Source of the DNA: Candida dubliniensis CD36
Lineage: Eukaryota > Ascomycota > Pichiomycetes > Serinales > Debaryomycetaceae
Assembly (NCBI RefSeq): GCF_000026945.1
Contig: NC_012865.1
Coordinates: 186,001 to 250,000 of the forward strand
DNA: 64,000 bases
Reading direction: 5' to 3'
The notes under the pieces are model-generated. The model was given only the letters and a program-made list of their open reading frames with translations, made no database searches and was not told the DNA's origin. Made by a program: the position numbers and the translations under genes. The stretch's first letter is position 1. Each line of letters begins with the position of its first letter. Below are positions 1 to 10,908 of the stretch, one piece after another.

Positions 1-99
1 GTTATAGGTAGTGACTACAGTTTATGGGGAGAACCTGGTTGGGCAGCAACTACGGGTTGGGATGAAATGGTTTATATATGGGATTCTAAACGATTATAA
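1..99 (+). CDS. C-terminal end of a WD-repeat protein (5' part outside window)
   Basis: The frame is open from the first base and ends in TAA at 97-99, giving 32 residues. The end reads GWDEMVYIWDSKRL, a typical closing WD40 strand (the YIWD core followed by a short tail), so this is probably the last blade of a beta-propeller. The residues before it (GSDYSLWGEPGWAATTGWD) fit the loop and first strand of the same blade. Too little is present to name the family member. The identification rests only on the WD signature. Confidence 0.55.
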   Translation, partial: VIGSDYSLWGEPGWAATTGWDEMVYIWDSKRL

Positions 100-937
100 G
101 CCGACAATATGTCTCGTCCAGAAAAGCATTATATATATTTTTTTTTTTTTATTTGCATAGCAAATGTGGTCGGAGAAGATTTACTATGTTAAATAGATGT
201 CAATCAAAGTATCAAAATTCCTTTTTAGTAGTCAGTACTAGAGGATCCTCTATTATGAGGATATTCTTACAAGGTAGTACTGATAAGTAATATACGATCG
301 CATTGCAATTAAACAATCTGTAGGACGAAAAAATGCGGGGAACTTGATTTCATTATCAACAATTTTCAAGATGTGATAAAGTAAATGGAAGTATGAGCTA
401 GATTTGTTGGTCAGAGTGAGTAGCAATACAACTAACTTTGGGCAATCTATTGGAAGCCCTTACAATGTTTAGATTTAGTTTACTATTACTCAAAAAGTAA
501 AGATCAGGTGGTTTTAGGTTGTAAAGTCAAACAGTAACCAACAAGAATATATGTTTTATTCTGTTGTAGTTTTGGGACTGTCGTTTAGCATATTTTTCAT
601 TGAACATTTAGAAGTTCAATGAATTTTTTTGGGAGACTATACGACGGTTGATATGTGTGTAAAATTATTGTGATAATTATTTTTAATGGATTTATCTGAT
701 TCTGCTACTAATTCATTTCTTTTTTTTTTTTTAATGTGGAAGAAATTTTGATAATACGAGAACAAATTTTTGTGATTTTTCCGAATCATGGATATTTATT
801 TTTTTGGCTTTCTTCGTCTTTTATGATCCACATATAAATTGAGTTTTCTTTTTTTTTTTTTCTAAAAAAAAAGAACTAGTTTACATAAACCTCTTCTATC
901 AAAAGGTTTAGAAAAGATCTCTCACAAGAAACAGAAT
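100..937. other. Intergenic region, upstream of the LAM-type gene
   Basis: No open frame of note. It holds the 3' flank of the WD-repeat gene and the promoter of the gene starting at 938. Long poly-T tracts lie near 720-732 and 849-862. A TATA-like CATATAAATT lies about 105 bp upstream of the ATG. I see no tRNA or repeat. Confidence 0.5.
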
Positions 938-3214
938 ATGCCTGATTTGACACCGCTAGAGGTTGATGAGGAGGAGGAGGATGCTTGGTCTTACTCGTTC
1001 CCACCTTCAAACGAGTCTTTGCCAATACTGCAACAATCGCAATCGAAAAGATCCGTCACACAGCCTTCAAATTTCAATTCTAATATAAATTCAACATTCC
1101 GTACATCGCAAAATGGTGATAATAGTTCGAATAATCTGCAAATGAAATTACTGATAGATACAACAACCACCTCAAGTAAATCGTCCCTACCGTTTCCATC
1201 TACAATACAGAAATCTACTCCTTTAGATCCATTAACTACCAAAGAAGATGCCAATTCGGTGATCTCAAAAGATTCCAAAGGTAATGCCCTCAATGAAGCC
1301 TCACAATCTGACGATAAACCAAAATTCATGAAGGATTTAGAAGAATATGGTTCCACAAGAAATATCTCAAATTCACCATTATCTCAACAATCCACCAATG
1401 AGGCCAGTTTATTGCCGTCGCCTAAATTTATATCTTACCGCAAATCCAAGAGAACTGTAAGTGAAGGAACATTTGATTCGATATTAGACAAATCACCCAT
1501 GTCACCCCCGGCATCTAGATATGACACTAAATTGTATGTGGATGAATTCTATAAAGACTCAAAATTTCGATATGCAACAATCAAAAGAAACATTGACTTC
1601 CATAATAATTTCCATTCGTTAGACTTAACAGATAGATTGGTTGATGATTTTGCCTGTGCATTGAGTAGAGAAATTTTGTTACAGGGAAGAATATATTTGA
1701 GTGAAAGTTATATATGTTTTAATTCGAATTTATTAGGTTGGGTGACGAATTTAGTTATTCAATTAGAAGAAGTTGTCAAGATTGAAAAAAGATCAACTGC
1801 AGGTTTATTTCCCAATGCAATTAGTATTGAAACTGTTGATGGCACGCTTCATACATTTGCAAGTTTCCTTTCGCGAGATCAAACACACGAGTTAATGCTG
1901 ACATTATGGAAAGGTAAAACTGGGAAATCAAATAATGATCTGACACTTACAAGTGAAGATGAATTGGAAAATGGTGCTATTGATTCTCCCAACAAACATA
2001 TTGAATCATATATATTATCTCTTGATGGAGACGACGACGATAATGAACTGCGGTCGTTGGATGGCAGTAACGAGGATGGTGACGAAAGCGGACTTGATAT
2101 CGAAGAAGTGCTAAGTACCAAATTAATCAAACTCAAATCAGAGTCTCTTTATACTAACAATGGTCCAGATACACATGCTCCAACCACTCCAAATTATGAA
2201 AAATTAGATGCAGAAATAGAATTAGTTGATGAAGTTATTGATGCACCTATGGGTATTGTATTTGCGATATTATTTGGACCATACACCAAGTTTCAAACTA
2301 ATTTCCTTGAAACTCATGATGGATCAGAAATATCAGAGTTTGGTGATTTCCGTCCATCAGAGGAAGATCCTGCTGTTCTTGAACGTAAATATATTTATCG
2401 TCGAGAATTGGGATATTCAATCGGACCTAAATCGACAAAATGTGAAGTCACTGAAACCATTGAGCATTTGAATTTTGCCGACTATATAGTTGTGGTTTCA
2501 ACAACAGTGACACCAGATGTACCTCTGGGTGGTGTCTTTAGTGTTAAAACAAGATACGTATTTTCATGGGCAAATGAGAATCATACTAATTTATTAATTT
2601 ATCACCATGTTGAATGGACAGGAAGATCGTGGATGAAGTCAGTTATTGAAAAACTGTGTTTATCTGGGCTGACTACCACAACCAAAGAGATGATCAAAGA
2701 ATTAAAAGAAGAGATTGTTCAACAAACATATTTCATAGATGGACCACCAGCTGTCAAGCAACCTTTGAAAAAGAAGGTCAAAAAAGTGGAACCTGAACTT
2801 AAAAATGAACAACCTAAAATGGAGATCAAACCTTCTACTACTGCTGTTGATGTATCATCCTGTTTACAACAAAACATTACGACAGCTTTTTTCATTTTAT
2901 TTACAATTGTAACGATTATTTTTTTTATGCAAATCAGATTGTATGGTCTTCTTCGAAAATCAAATACGATTGCCGAAACTCAACTTTTATTGACACTCCA
3001 ATTATCAGATTTACAACAAAAACCTCAAGTTGAAGTTCAAGATAATGTATTTTGGAATTTGATACATTCTAAATTAGGTAGAAAATTAACTTCATTAGAA
3101 AAATTGCAATTTTTAACGTATCAATTGCAAGCTATACACAAGGAAAAAACTGATGATGGTAATACTAATGGTTTAATTGGTAGTATTCCCAAATATATAC
3201 GTGATTTGATATAG
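938..3214 (+). CDS. LAM5/LAM6-type GRAM-VASt sterol transfer protein at membrane contact sites
   Basis: 758 residues. The N-terminal 200 residues are Ser/Asn-rich and look disordered. A GRAM (PH-like) domain spans about 218-328, with the typical GRIYLSESYICFNSN and GWVTNLVI strands. A VASt (StART-like) domain spans about 420-595. A single membrane helix lies near 648-668 (FFILFTIVTIIFFMQI), followed by about 90 residues including a possible coiled coil. This order matches the yeast Lam/Ltc family, ER-anchored proteins that move sterol between ER and other membranes. One VASt domain and about 700 residues fit the Lam5/Lam6 branch better than the two-VASt Ysp2/Lam4 branch. Codon 31 is CTG (serine in this clade). 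The start is the first ATG of the frame. Confidence 0.85.
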   Translation: MPDLTPLEVDEEEEDAWSYSFPPSNESLPILQQSQSKRSVTQPSNFNSNINSTFRTSQNGDNSSNNLQMKLLIDTTTTSSKSSLPFPSTIQKSTPLDPLTTKEDANSVISKDSKGNALNEASQSDDKPKFMKDLEEYGSTRNISNSPLSQQSTNEASLLPSPKFISYRKSKRTVSEGTFDSILDKSPMSPPASRYDTKLYVDEFYKDSKFRYATIKRNIDFHNNFHSLDLTDRLVDDFACALSREILLQGRIYLSESYICFNSNLLGWVTNLVIQLEEVVKIEKRSTAGLFPNAISIETVDGTLHTFASFLSRDQTHELMLTLWKGKTGKSNNDLTLTSEDELENGAIDSPNKHIESYILSLDGDDDDNELRSLDGSNEDGDESGLDIEEVLSTKLIKLKSESLYTNNGPDTHAPTTPNYEKLDAEIELVDEVIDAPMGIVFAILFGPYTKFQTNFLETHDGSEISEFGDFRPSEEDPAVLERKYIYRRELGYSIGPKSTKCEVTETIEHLNFADYIVVVSTTVTPDVPLGGVFSVKTRYVFSWANENHTNLLIYHHVEWTGRSWMKSVIEKLCLSGLTTTTKEMIKELKEEIVQQTYFIDGPPAVKQPLKKKVKKVEPELKNEQPKMEIKPSTTAVDVSSCLQQNITTAFFILFTIVTIIFFMQIRLYGLLRKSNTIAETQLLLTLQLSDLQQKPQVEVQDNVFWNLIHSKLGRKLTSLEKLQFLTYQLQAIHKEKTDDGNTNGLIGSIPKYIRDLI

Positions 3215-3289
3215 GAGTTTAGCAAACATTCTATAATAATAATAATAATAATGATAGGTAGAAAGGGTAGTCAATATACAACTTTTTTT

Positions 3290-4183
3290 TTAACAAACTC
3301 TTAAAGCATTGACATTTGGTTGTGTTTCGGGTTCAAATCGTTCAATAATTTCCATATTTTCAATGGTATGAACCAATATTTTCGAATTATCTTCACTCAA
3401 TTCAAATATAAATAACCCTGAAATTACCCTTTCTAGTTTCTTCGGCTCCTTTGTTAACCCCATTATTGTTCCAGGTAGTTTTGATACTAATGTAGATAAG
3501 CTCTTGTGATTATCAAATATTTTCTTGGTATCTTCTTCTGACCATTTATGAGTACCCAAGTGAGCTTGTGATGTACCTTGTGCATCCAAATGAGAACATC
3601 CATCGGGACATGTAGACCATCGCAAAAATATCTTTGTCGTGTCATTAAACATACATTGTGGATCGGGTCCACGTGAAACTCGGATTGATTGTATATGTAA
3701 TTTTACTTTAGGACTCAACATTACTGAGGTTAAAAATAATTGGATGGCTTTGCAAGTAGTATAATATGTAACAAGTCCATTTAATTTGGGCAAATAGTTT
3801 TCATCAAATTGGGAAGGACATATTCTCAAGTATATATCTTTAGAAATAATTGATTTGGGTAATGATGTTTCTAATATATCAGGTACATATTCTCTTAATT
3901 GATCAATCACTTTATTCACATTAATCTTACGCTGAAGTTCCTTTTTGTCAATCTCTGGATGTTCATTTCTTAAAGTGGGGTATCTGCTGAATTTCATATA
4001 TCGTGGATTTGAAACTAGCCGTGTTGTCTGTGTGTGGGTTATTAAGCTTGACGGCTGGGATGAATCCAAATCCCGTCTCACAACCACCAGTGGTTGGTTG
4101 ATTGGGGTAACAATCGTAAGAGGTGCATTTCTCAATGTATATCGACTAACCCTTAACGCTCCTTCACTTCGGAGAATTGACAT
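3290..4183 (-). CDS. Probable mitochondrial protein with NTF2/DUF2358-like core
   Basis: 297 residues from an ATG at 4181-4183. The N-terminus is rich in Arg, Leu and Ser with few acids (MSILRSEGALRVSRYTLRNA), like a mitochondrial presequence. The middle and end (KIFLRWSTCPDGCSHL, then SGLFIFELSEDNSKILVHTIENMEI) resemble small NTF2-like alpha/beta proteins of the DUF2358 type, where the last strands carry a GxFxFxLxxxxKIxxH pattern. It may be the counterpart of the uncharacterised yeast mitochondrial protein YPL107W, but I recall that only weakly. Convergent with the LAM-type gene, 75 bp away. No function is assigned. Confidence 0.6.
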   Translation of the reverse strand: MSILRSEGALRVSRYTLRNAPLTIVTPINQPLVVVRRDLDSSQPSSLITHTQTTRLVSNPRYMKFSRYPTLRNEHPEIDKKELQRKINVNKVIDQLREYVPDILETSLPKSIISKDIYLRICPSQFDENYLPKLNGLVTYYTTCKAIQLFLTSVMLSPKVKLHIQSIRVSRGPDPQCMFNDTTKIFLRWSTCPDGCSHLDAQGTSQAHLGTHKWSEEDTKKIFDNHKSLSTLVSKLPGTIMGLTKEPKKLERVISGLFIFELSEDNSKILVHTIENMEIIERFEPETQPNVNALRVC

Positions 4184-4647
4184 TTGAGTGTTGAATATAA
4201 TCTGTTGCGTTGGGGGAAGAAGGGCAATCGTAATTCAGTATTTGCACAGAAATTGTCTCTAAACTGTGTGTGAAATTTAATTCAATTTCCCCCTATGTGA
4301 TGGCCCAAAGTGCAGGAGTTGACCATAGATTTTCAAATTTGGAGTTTGGGGGGGTGATGATACAAAAAAAAAAAAAAATATCTGATTCGTTTATTTTTCC
4401 AATTTTGTTTCCTATTGCTACATGTGAGAGCATAGCTTTGTCGCCGAAGTCTTCAGATCTTTTGGGATGGCTTAGATGTAATAATAATATATAGAGGGCT
4501 TATGACTATTTCTCTACATAAAGAAGATTGTAATTTACAATTTGATTCTTCGGAAAACCATTTTTGAGTTAAGCTAAAATGCAAACAATTGGATTGGTTG
4601 ATTCAGATACAAAAAGTAAAGCTTATAAAACCAAACATGTATTCAAA
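4184..4647. other. Intergenic region between two minus-strand genes
   Basis: Promoter of the 3290-4183 gene and 3' flank of the AIP5-like gene. It has short poly-A tracts and no convincing coding frame. A 74-codon plus-strand frame at 4270-4494 has no recognisable content. Confidence 0.4.
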
Positions 4648-7326
4648 CTATAAAGTTTCATATAACAACTCTCTTAATCTGTATTCTTCATTGGCATCCT
4701 CGATTTCTTGCCAATTACCTATGTAATCATCACCTCTAACAACACCTGGCAAAGTCTTGCCATTAGCTTGTCTCTTCCAAATCTTCTTAGCTTCTTCATC
4801 GGTCCCCAAATCACGATACTCAAACTTAATTCCATTGCCTTGTAAAATAGCTGCCAAATTATTTGTTCTGAGTATAATTTGCATACCACCTGCTAATGAA
4901 GTAAAAATATAAACTGGCTGTGACTCAAGATGTTTACGAATTTCTTCTGGTGAAATGTCCAAATCTTCCAAATCATCATCTTCAATTGCTGTCTTGGGTT
5001 CTTTGGTTTTCAGAACCTCAGCTTTTGCTGCTTCTTTGGATTCTGAAGTAACGTCAGCACTAGCTGCTTTAACATCTTTAGATTCCTTTGGAGCGAGTTC
5101 ATCTTTAGTTTCGACAACTTCCTTCTTCTTAATATCTAAAGGTTGTTCTTCGGCAAGTGATTTTTCCAATTCTTCAGTTTCAGATTTCACAGTGGTACTG
5201 CTTGTCTCTGGTTCTTCTAATTTTGTATATGCTGCTAATTCTTCTTTAGTTGGTTCATCTGTTTCTTCCTTCTCGGTCTCCTTTGTAGATTTTTCCACAA
5301 CATCCACCAATGGTTGTTCACTGACTATTTCTTTTTCACTACTAGTAATATCATCATCACTAACAACCTTCTTAATTTCTTTCGCTTCAACATCTAAAAC
5401 AGGATTTTCATAATCTTTTTTTATGCTATCTTCAGGAGCATCTTCATCAACAGTTTTCTGTGATTTTTTTTCCTTGACATTTAAAGGTGCCTCCTCTTCC
5501 TCAAGAGAATCTGAAGTTACAATTCCTTCTTTTGCCAACTCTTCTTTATCAACCAAATCGTAATCATCTTCGTTGACCAAGGCGCCTTCTTCAGCTAAAA
5601 CATCAGTATTGGCATCATCTTTTTCGTTACTATGATGCTTTGCTTTTTCGATATCTTCATCAATAAGTTCTTCATGAGTAATTGGCTTTTCACCTGTTTT
5701 AGCGTCATCCTTGTTTTCAGCTTTCTTAGCTTTCTCTATTTGATTTTCTTTTTCGTCATCGACATCGACATCCTTTGATTTTTCAGCAGCCAATTCTTTA
5801 CCCTCTTCTGTCTTCTTTGAGGTCTTTGCTTCCAATTCCTTCTTCTTGTCAACATCTTGAGATTTTTGTAAGGACTTTTCCTTATCACTTTCTTTTGTAT
5901 CACTTGATTTCTTATCCAGAACCAATGTATTATCACTAATTTGTAAAACTTCTTCCACCATAGTATCCAATTGTTCAATAGTAGAATATGGATCATCATT
6001 GATCAATGCACCTTCTCTAACTAAAGCATCAGTGCTGGAATCATTTTTCTCATCTTTTCCTACTACTGAGTTTGCATTTCTAGCTGCAGATCTAGAACGT
6101 GAAATCGAACGGAGATAATTGGTAGCAGAAGCAGAACGAGCAGTATAGAAATTTTCTGACAACGGGATTTCTCTCTTTGGTGTGTCAACTTCAAAATTAG
6201 TATAATCACCAGTAGTAACTAATGAAGGATCTCTAGTTAATGGAGTGTCAGCTTCAAATGCTGGATCAGCAGCTTTACCCAATGCTTCAGCTTTGGCTTC
6301 AGCAGCAGCAATAGATTCACCCATAGTTGGTTTTGATTGTCTAGAACGTCTTTCATCTGGTTCTTCTTCATTGGCTTCATCAACTTCCTGAGTTAAATCG
6401 GCTGGTAATTCATATTTCGAAGGTTCTTCTTCATGAGTACTCTTGTAAGAGTCACCACGAGCCAAGTGTGGTTTTCCCGCGCCAGTTGAATTTCTTGAGG
6501 AAGATCTTTCTCTGACCCTGGATGTTGGATTAGCAGACCTTGATCTAGATCTTGGTCTTTCGGTATGAAAGTAAGGGGTATGTAATCCACCTTCTAATCT
6601 TTGTTGCTGGGCAGGAGAAAGTAACGTAGGCTGCGATGACGTAGCAGCAACCACTTCTTCATCATTTCTAAATTTTGAATTGAAATTCGAATTGGAATTT
6701 GGCAATTTTTGTAAGTCATAAGATTGAACGTGGTCTATCAAATCATTGTGATCTTTAATATCGTGTTCTAATTGAAATTCGGATAAGTTTGGAGTTGAAT
6801 AATCTTCTTGTTTGTAGAAGGAAGAAGCATCAGTTTTGCCGGCGGTGTTTTCAGTACTACTTTCAGGCTCAGATTCAATTACCAATGATTCAGTTTCAGA
6901 AGATTTCTCGGGTGAAGATTCTGCAACTTGCACGTCTTGAACTTGCTTTTTCTCAGGCAGGATTTTCAAAACTTCATCTTCATTACCCTTAGTGTCTGTA
7001 ACATCATTGGTTTCTTCCAGAGTAACCTTTTTTTCTGGTGTAAATTGAGCATCCGTCTTGACACCGCCATCCTGATCTAAAAACTTGTCAAAATCAGCTT
7101 CTGATCCTAACAAAGCCCCTTCATTGATCAAATCGTCCAAAGATGCGGTAATTGATGAATTCAATTTAGAATATCTTTTCAATTTGTTAATATCTTTAGA
7201 AGATTTATATTTTTCTGGGTGGATATAATTCTTATGAGTGGAATCATCTGCTGATCTAATGGAAGATCCAACTAAAGATGGGGAATCAGATTGTTCTGCT
7301 TTTTCTAAACGCTCTTCAATATCCAT
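4648..7326 (-). CDS. AIP5: AIP5-like protein: long acidic disordered region plus C-terminal glutaredoxin-like domain
   Basis: 892 residues. Residues 1 to about 790 are Glu/Lys/Ser/Asp-rich low-complexity sequence with an Arg-Ser patch near 255-280. The last 90 residues (803-892) form a thioredoxin/glutaredoxin-like domain of the SH3BGR type: VYIFTSLAGG, a mid helix, TLPGVVRGDDYIGNW with the cis-Pro loop, then a C-terminal helix. It has no CxxC, so it is not a redox enzyme in the usual sense. This layout matches S. cerevisiae YFR016C/Aip5, a polarisome-associated actin assembly factor whose glutaredoxin-like end dimerises. A motif of the form EGAL-x-N/G-(D/E) recurs near residues 69, 439 and 581 (see findings). 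The start is the only ATG near the 5' end. Confidence 0.7.
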   Translation of the reverse strand: MDIEERLEKAEQSDSPSLVGSSIRSADDSTHKNYIHPEKYKSSKDINKLKRYSKLNSSITASLDDLINEGALLGSEADFDKFLDQDGGVKTDAQFTPEKKVTLEETNDVTDTKGNEDEVLKILPEKKQVQDVQVAESSPEKSSETESLVIESEPESSTENTAGKTDASSFYKQEDYSTPNLSEFQLEHDIKDHNDLIDHVQSYDLQKLPNSNSNFNSKFRNDEEVVAATSSQPTLLSPAQQQRLEGGLHTPYFHTERPRSRSRSANPTSRVRERSSSRNSTGAGKPHLARGDSYKSTHEEEPSKYELPADLTQEVDEANEEEPDERRSRQSKPTMGESIAAAEAKAEALGKAADPAFEADTPLTRDPSLVTTGDYTNFEVDTPKREIPLSENFYTARSASATNYLRSISRSRSAARNANSVVGKDEKNDSSTDALVREGALINDDPYSTIEQLDTMVEEVLQISDNTLVLDKKSSDTKESDKEKSLQKSQDVDKKKELEAKTSKKTEEGKELAAEKSKDVDVDDEKENQIEKAKKAENKDDAKTGEKPITHEELIDEDIEKAKHHSNEKDDANTDVLAEEGALVNEDDYDLVDKEELAKEGIVTSDSLEEEEAPLNVKEKKSQKTVDEDAPEDSIKKDYENPVLDVEAKEIKKVVSDDDITSSEKEIVSEQPLVDVVEKSTKETEKEETDEPTKEELAAYTKLEEPETSSTTVKSETEELEKSLAEEQPLDIKKKEVVETKDELAPKESKDVKAASADVTSESKEAAKAEVLKTKEPKTAIEDDDLEDLDISPEEIRKHLESQPVYIFTSLAGGMQIILRTNNLAAILQGNGIKFEYRDLGTDEEAKKIWKRQANGKTLPGVVRGDDYIGNWQEIEDANEEYRLRELLYETL

Positions 7327-8932
7327 ATTTGAAAATTGATAAGTAAAATAAGGTGATGTGCAATTAGTGATTTAATCGAGATTTGAAATAGTTCAATTCT
7401 TAAAACTAAACTTCCTCTAAGCAAAGAAGGAAAAATATGTAAATTAGCAAAAAAAAAAAAAAGGGAAGCAAAATCAATTAAAGTGTTTGAATCAGTTGTT
7501 GATAAAGACGACGCCTAGAAAAAAAAGAAGTAGTGCGACAAATTATGTGGCCAGAACACAAACTTTGGGAAATGTAGAAATTTGATTAAACTGTTGAGAA
7601 TGAAACCGATATTTAAATAATAAGCTTAATTATGTGTGTTTCTTAGTTGTTTACAACAACAAAGGAGGAAAGACAAGAGAATCATGTTTAGAGTTGGTGA
7701 TTGAAATTCAGTATAAATTGTCAATTTGAGCGAATAAAATTCTCTTGCGGTATTTTTTTTTTCTCTCTTTAATTTTTGGTTTGTTCGTTTTTGGTCTAGT
7801 TTCATATTTCAATTGAAGAGGAAATTGTTGAGCTATTAATTGAAAAGAAACAACTAGTTTGAGAGGGGGAGGAGGTCAGAGAAAAATTGGTAGCAAGAAA
7901 GCTTAGAATAAGCAAATTAATGTACGAAATTGATTGATCGTTTTATTTTATTTTATTAAATCATACAGTTGGGCTTTTGTGTAGCAAGCTTTGTACCTGA
8001 GGAAGTGGTGATAGTAATGGTAGCATTGATGGGTGTTAGTAAGTTAATACTGTTGCTTACCATACCTAACGGGTCTCGATTTGCTCTTTTAAGTAAGAAG
8101 AAAAGTAAAAAGGGAACAGTATACACTTTTATAATTGAACTAGATGATAGTTTTGAAATATGGGGTAACTGGAGAAATGTTGTGTAAGTCAAAATTATAT
8201 TCACAAAATAGAGCATCTCTTCAACTACATACAATACCACTATTAGCTTGAGAAACATATCTTTTACACACCCACAATGCTGCCATCTATTCAATTGTTA
8301 ACCTTGTGTTGCACATAACCTGTGATTTAATATCATACTCAAAAATGCGATTACCAATTTAAGAAATTCTATTGGTCAATTTTTTTGCACACCAGAAATA
8401 TCTTTGATTTTCTTTTGAAACCTTGATTTATTTTGCAACATTTTACAAATACGATCCACTAAAAACACATTTGGAGCTAGTAAGATACAGCTGGTTTGCA
8501 AGATTTACATTGGACTAGCTTTCTCTAGAACATACTAGAAAGAAAAGGAAAAAACCTTAACAATGGACATTACACGGAAATCGATTTCGCTCAATACGGT
8601 AATACCCGATTTTCTTCCGTCTGCCGAAAACACTACTTCCAATACACATAACTATCCAAACTAAAAACACTACTATACTAGTATAGGGTCACAGTCATTC
8701 AAACACATTCACATACTGTTGACACTTATATTCAAAGAACGTACAAGTTGTAACAAACCACCAAAGGTTTTCTAAAACCCGTGATTTCCTGCATATAGGT
8801 TAAGCACGTTTGCCACTAAGTGAGAAATTTTTTTTTTTCCCATATAAATTGTAGTAGATATTGGAAACGTTTTCACATCCTATTTTGTATACTTTGTTAA
8901 CCACTTTATACTACAACAATATATAATTAAAC
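7327..8932. other. Intergenic region, divergent promoters of the AIP5-like gene and MIX17
   Basis: 1.6 kb. Overlapping short frames on both strands at 7956-8294 have no recognisable content and no supporting splice signals. Homopurine and homopyrimidine runs are common. I see no RNA gene or repeat beyond short A/T tracts. Confidence 0.45.
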
Positions 8933-9388
8933 ATGCCTAGACAAAGAAGATCTGCTCCAGCTCCAAGACAACAAACTAGATCAGCACATACTGCTGCTGC
9001 TCCAGCTCACCATGCTCCACCACAAACTTATCCATCTGCTCATCCAGCTCAACCAGTACAAACTCAATCCAGTCAACCAGGTTTGTTTGGACAAATGGCT
9101 TCCACTGCTGCTGGTGTGGCCGTTGGTTCTACTATTGGACACACTTTAGGTGCTGGTATCACCGGTTTATTTGGTGGTTCTTCTTCATCTGCTCCAGCTG
9201 AAGCTCCAGCTCAACAACAACAAGTTGCCGCTTACCAACAACAACAAACTCAAGAACAAGCTAAGCATTGTGATGCTGATGCCAGAAATTTCACTAGATG
9301 TTTAGAAGACAATGGTGGTAACATGCAAATTTGTGATTACTATTTACAACAATTGAAGGCATGTCAAGAAGCTTCAAGACAATATTAA
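8933..9388 (+). CDS. MIX17: MIX17 (CHCHD2/CHCHD10 family), mitochondrial intermembrane-space twin CX9C protein
   Basis: 151 residues. The N-terminus is basic and Ala/Pro/Gln-rich. A Gly/Ala-rich hydrophobic segment covers about 50-81 (LFGQMASTAAGVAVGSTIGH). The C-terminal CHCH domain has Cys at 113/123 and 134/144, two exact CX9C pairs, which are oxidised by Mia40 on import. This is the standard architecture of yeast Mix17/Mic17 and human CHCHD2/CHCHD10. The size matches the family. ATG context is ACATG. Convergent with the minus-strand gene ending at 9590. Confidence 0.92.
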   Translation: MPRQRRSAPAPRQQTRSAHTAAAPAHHAPPQTYPSAHPAQPVQTQSSQPGLFGQMASTAAGVAVGSTIGHTLGAGITGLFGGSSSSAPAEAPAQQQQVAAYQQQQTQEQAKHCDADARNFTRCLEDNGGNMQICDYYLQQLKACQEASRQY

Positions 9389-9589
9389 GAGATTTTAAAG
9401 GAAGACTATCCAAAAAAATAAAACCGTTCTTGTATGTAGATGAATTATAAAAGCCATGAATTAATGGCAAATATATAGTGCAAAAAAAAGAAGTATAGTT
9501 ATACATATTCAAAAATAGAAGAATATTTATTTGATTATTTATTGATTTATTTATCCAAAATTCAGCAATATGATTATACTCTAAATTAC

Positions 9590-10291
9590 TTACTCTTTTG
9601 AAGTAGATGAATAGTAATAGTAACCTGCACCACCTAAACCTAACAAAGCAAAGATACCTAATCCAGCACCACTTGATTCTTTCTTAGTTTCACCTTGATT
9701 GGTCAAATTATCATGTTCAATATCTTCCACAACAGGACTTTGTTTATCAACAGACTCAGTCTTATGATCAACTTCACCTTCACTCAAATTAACAACATTA
9801 CCAGAATTGATATCGGGATTAATTGATGATTGAACGTATTTTTCATGATTAGCCGATTTCTTTGGTTTAGTAGAATTAATATTTGGTTTAGAAACATCAA
9901 TTGGAGCACTACCGGTATCTTCTTTCAAAACCGGTTCAGCAGTAACACTTTCACCTCCATGTACCACTTTAGCATCATTAGCTTCAACTTTAATTGAAGA
10001 ATTACTTTCCTTAGCAAACATTTCTCTTTCCACTGATTTGGCTTTTTCATGAGCAATATCTTGTTTAACGGCTTCTTTAGTCAATGGTGGAACTTTTGGT
10101 TCAGAAGTTTTAGGAATGAAATCATATTTAAACTCCCATTCATTAATAGATGTTTGTGAAGGTAATCTATATGAGTCAATGGTTGATGAATCACCTTTAG
10201 CGAAAGTTCTTGATGAAGAATGAACAAATCTTGTTGTTCTTGAAACAACAATTGGATTGAACTTGATTGATTTAATTGAATTTCTAATCAT
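9590..10291 (-). CDS. Putative mitochondrial membrane protein, unknown family
   Basis: 233 residues. The first 30 are rich in Arg, Ser and hydrophobic residues (SRTTRFVHSSSRTFAKG) with no acids, a good presequence with an RFVHSS-type cleavage region. The centre is polar and probably unstructured. Near the C-terminus one Gly-rich membrane helix (GLGIFALLGLGGAGYYYY, about 209-226) with GxxxG spacing is followed by six polar residues. This suggests an imported protein with a C-terminal inner-membrane anchor. I do not recognise a family. It is tail-to-tail with MIX17, about 200 bp apart. Confidence 0.6.
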   Translation of the reverse strand: MIRNSIKSIKFNPIVVSRTTRFVHSSSRTFAKGDSSTIDSYRLPSQTSINEWEFKYDFIPKTSEPKVPPLTKEAVKQDIAHEKAKSVEREMFAKESNSSIKVEANDAKVVHGGESVTAEPVLKEDTGSAPIDVSKPNINSTKPKKSANHEKYVQSSINPDINSGNVVNLSEGEVDHKTESVDKQSPVVEDIEHDNLTNQGETKKESSGAGLGIFALLGLGGAGYYYYSSTSKE

Positions 10292-10819
10292 CTTGAGGTA
10301 TAAATGTATAACGGGGTGATGAAGGAGGGGTTATATAAGAATAAATAATATATATAATAAGATAGCAAAGAATAACTGGAAAAACTCAATGAAATGAAAA
10401 AAAAAAAAAAAAATCAAGCAAATGTGAAAACTATGAAATTAAAAATCGGTGATCGGATATGAAGAAATGTAATAACAGATTAAAAAGAGTAGAGAAAAAC
10501 AGAATAATTATAGAGCATTAGGTGTGACTAGATTTTATTTATTTAATTGGTTCTTAGCGGTCAAATAAGATGACAAAACAAGCAAAACTACAAGAACTAA
10601 ATTGCTGGCCAGAAAGTTATATTGATATGAAATTTGGAATGGTCATAAATTGTCGACACAAAATATTAAAGAGTGGTGGAGGAACAAGGCGGGGGGACGG
10701 AAACAACCAAAAAAAAAAAAAAAGGGATACAAAAATCTGAGCATGGTAGTGCGGATCAGGTCAACAGTTGGATTTCAATTACGTAATCAAAAGATATGTG
10801 GAAAATCTTACAGAACGAC
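10292..10819. other. Intergenic region upstream of the 9590-10291 gene
   Basis: Promoter of the putative mitochondrial gene. It holds a 17-A run near 10,398 and an A14 run near 10,711. No coding frame is convincing. A plus-strand frame at 10650-10973 runs into the 3' end of the next gene and looks accidental. Confidence 0.4.
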
Positions 10820-10908
10820 AAGACATGTTAGGGATGATGATTATCTATTAATTTCTATAAACTTGATAAACGTTATAAATTATTTACATCTAGACCCCAT
10901 GAATAGTC

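Noticed and set aside
7956..8294. Overlapping frames of 112 (-) and 72 (+) codons between the AIP5-like gene and MIX17
   Set aside because: They are mirror frames of the same stretch, with no domain, signal or splice support. Most likely chance.
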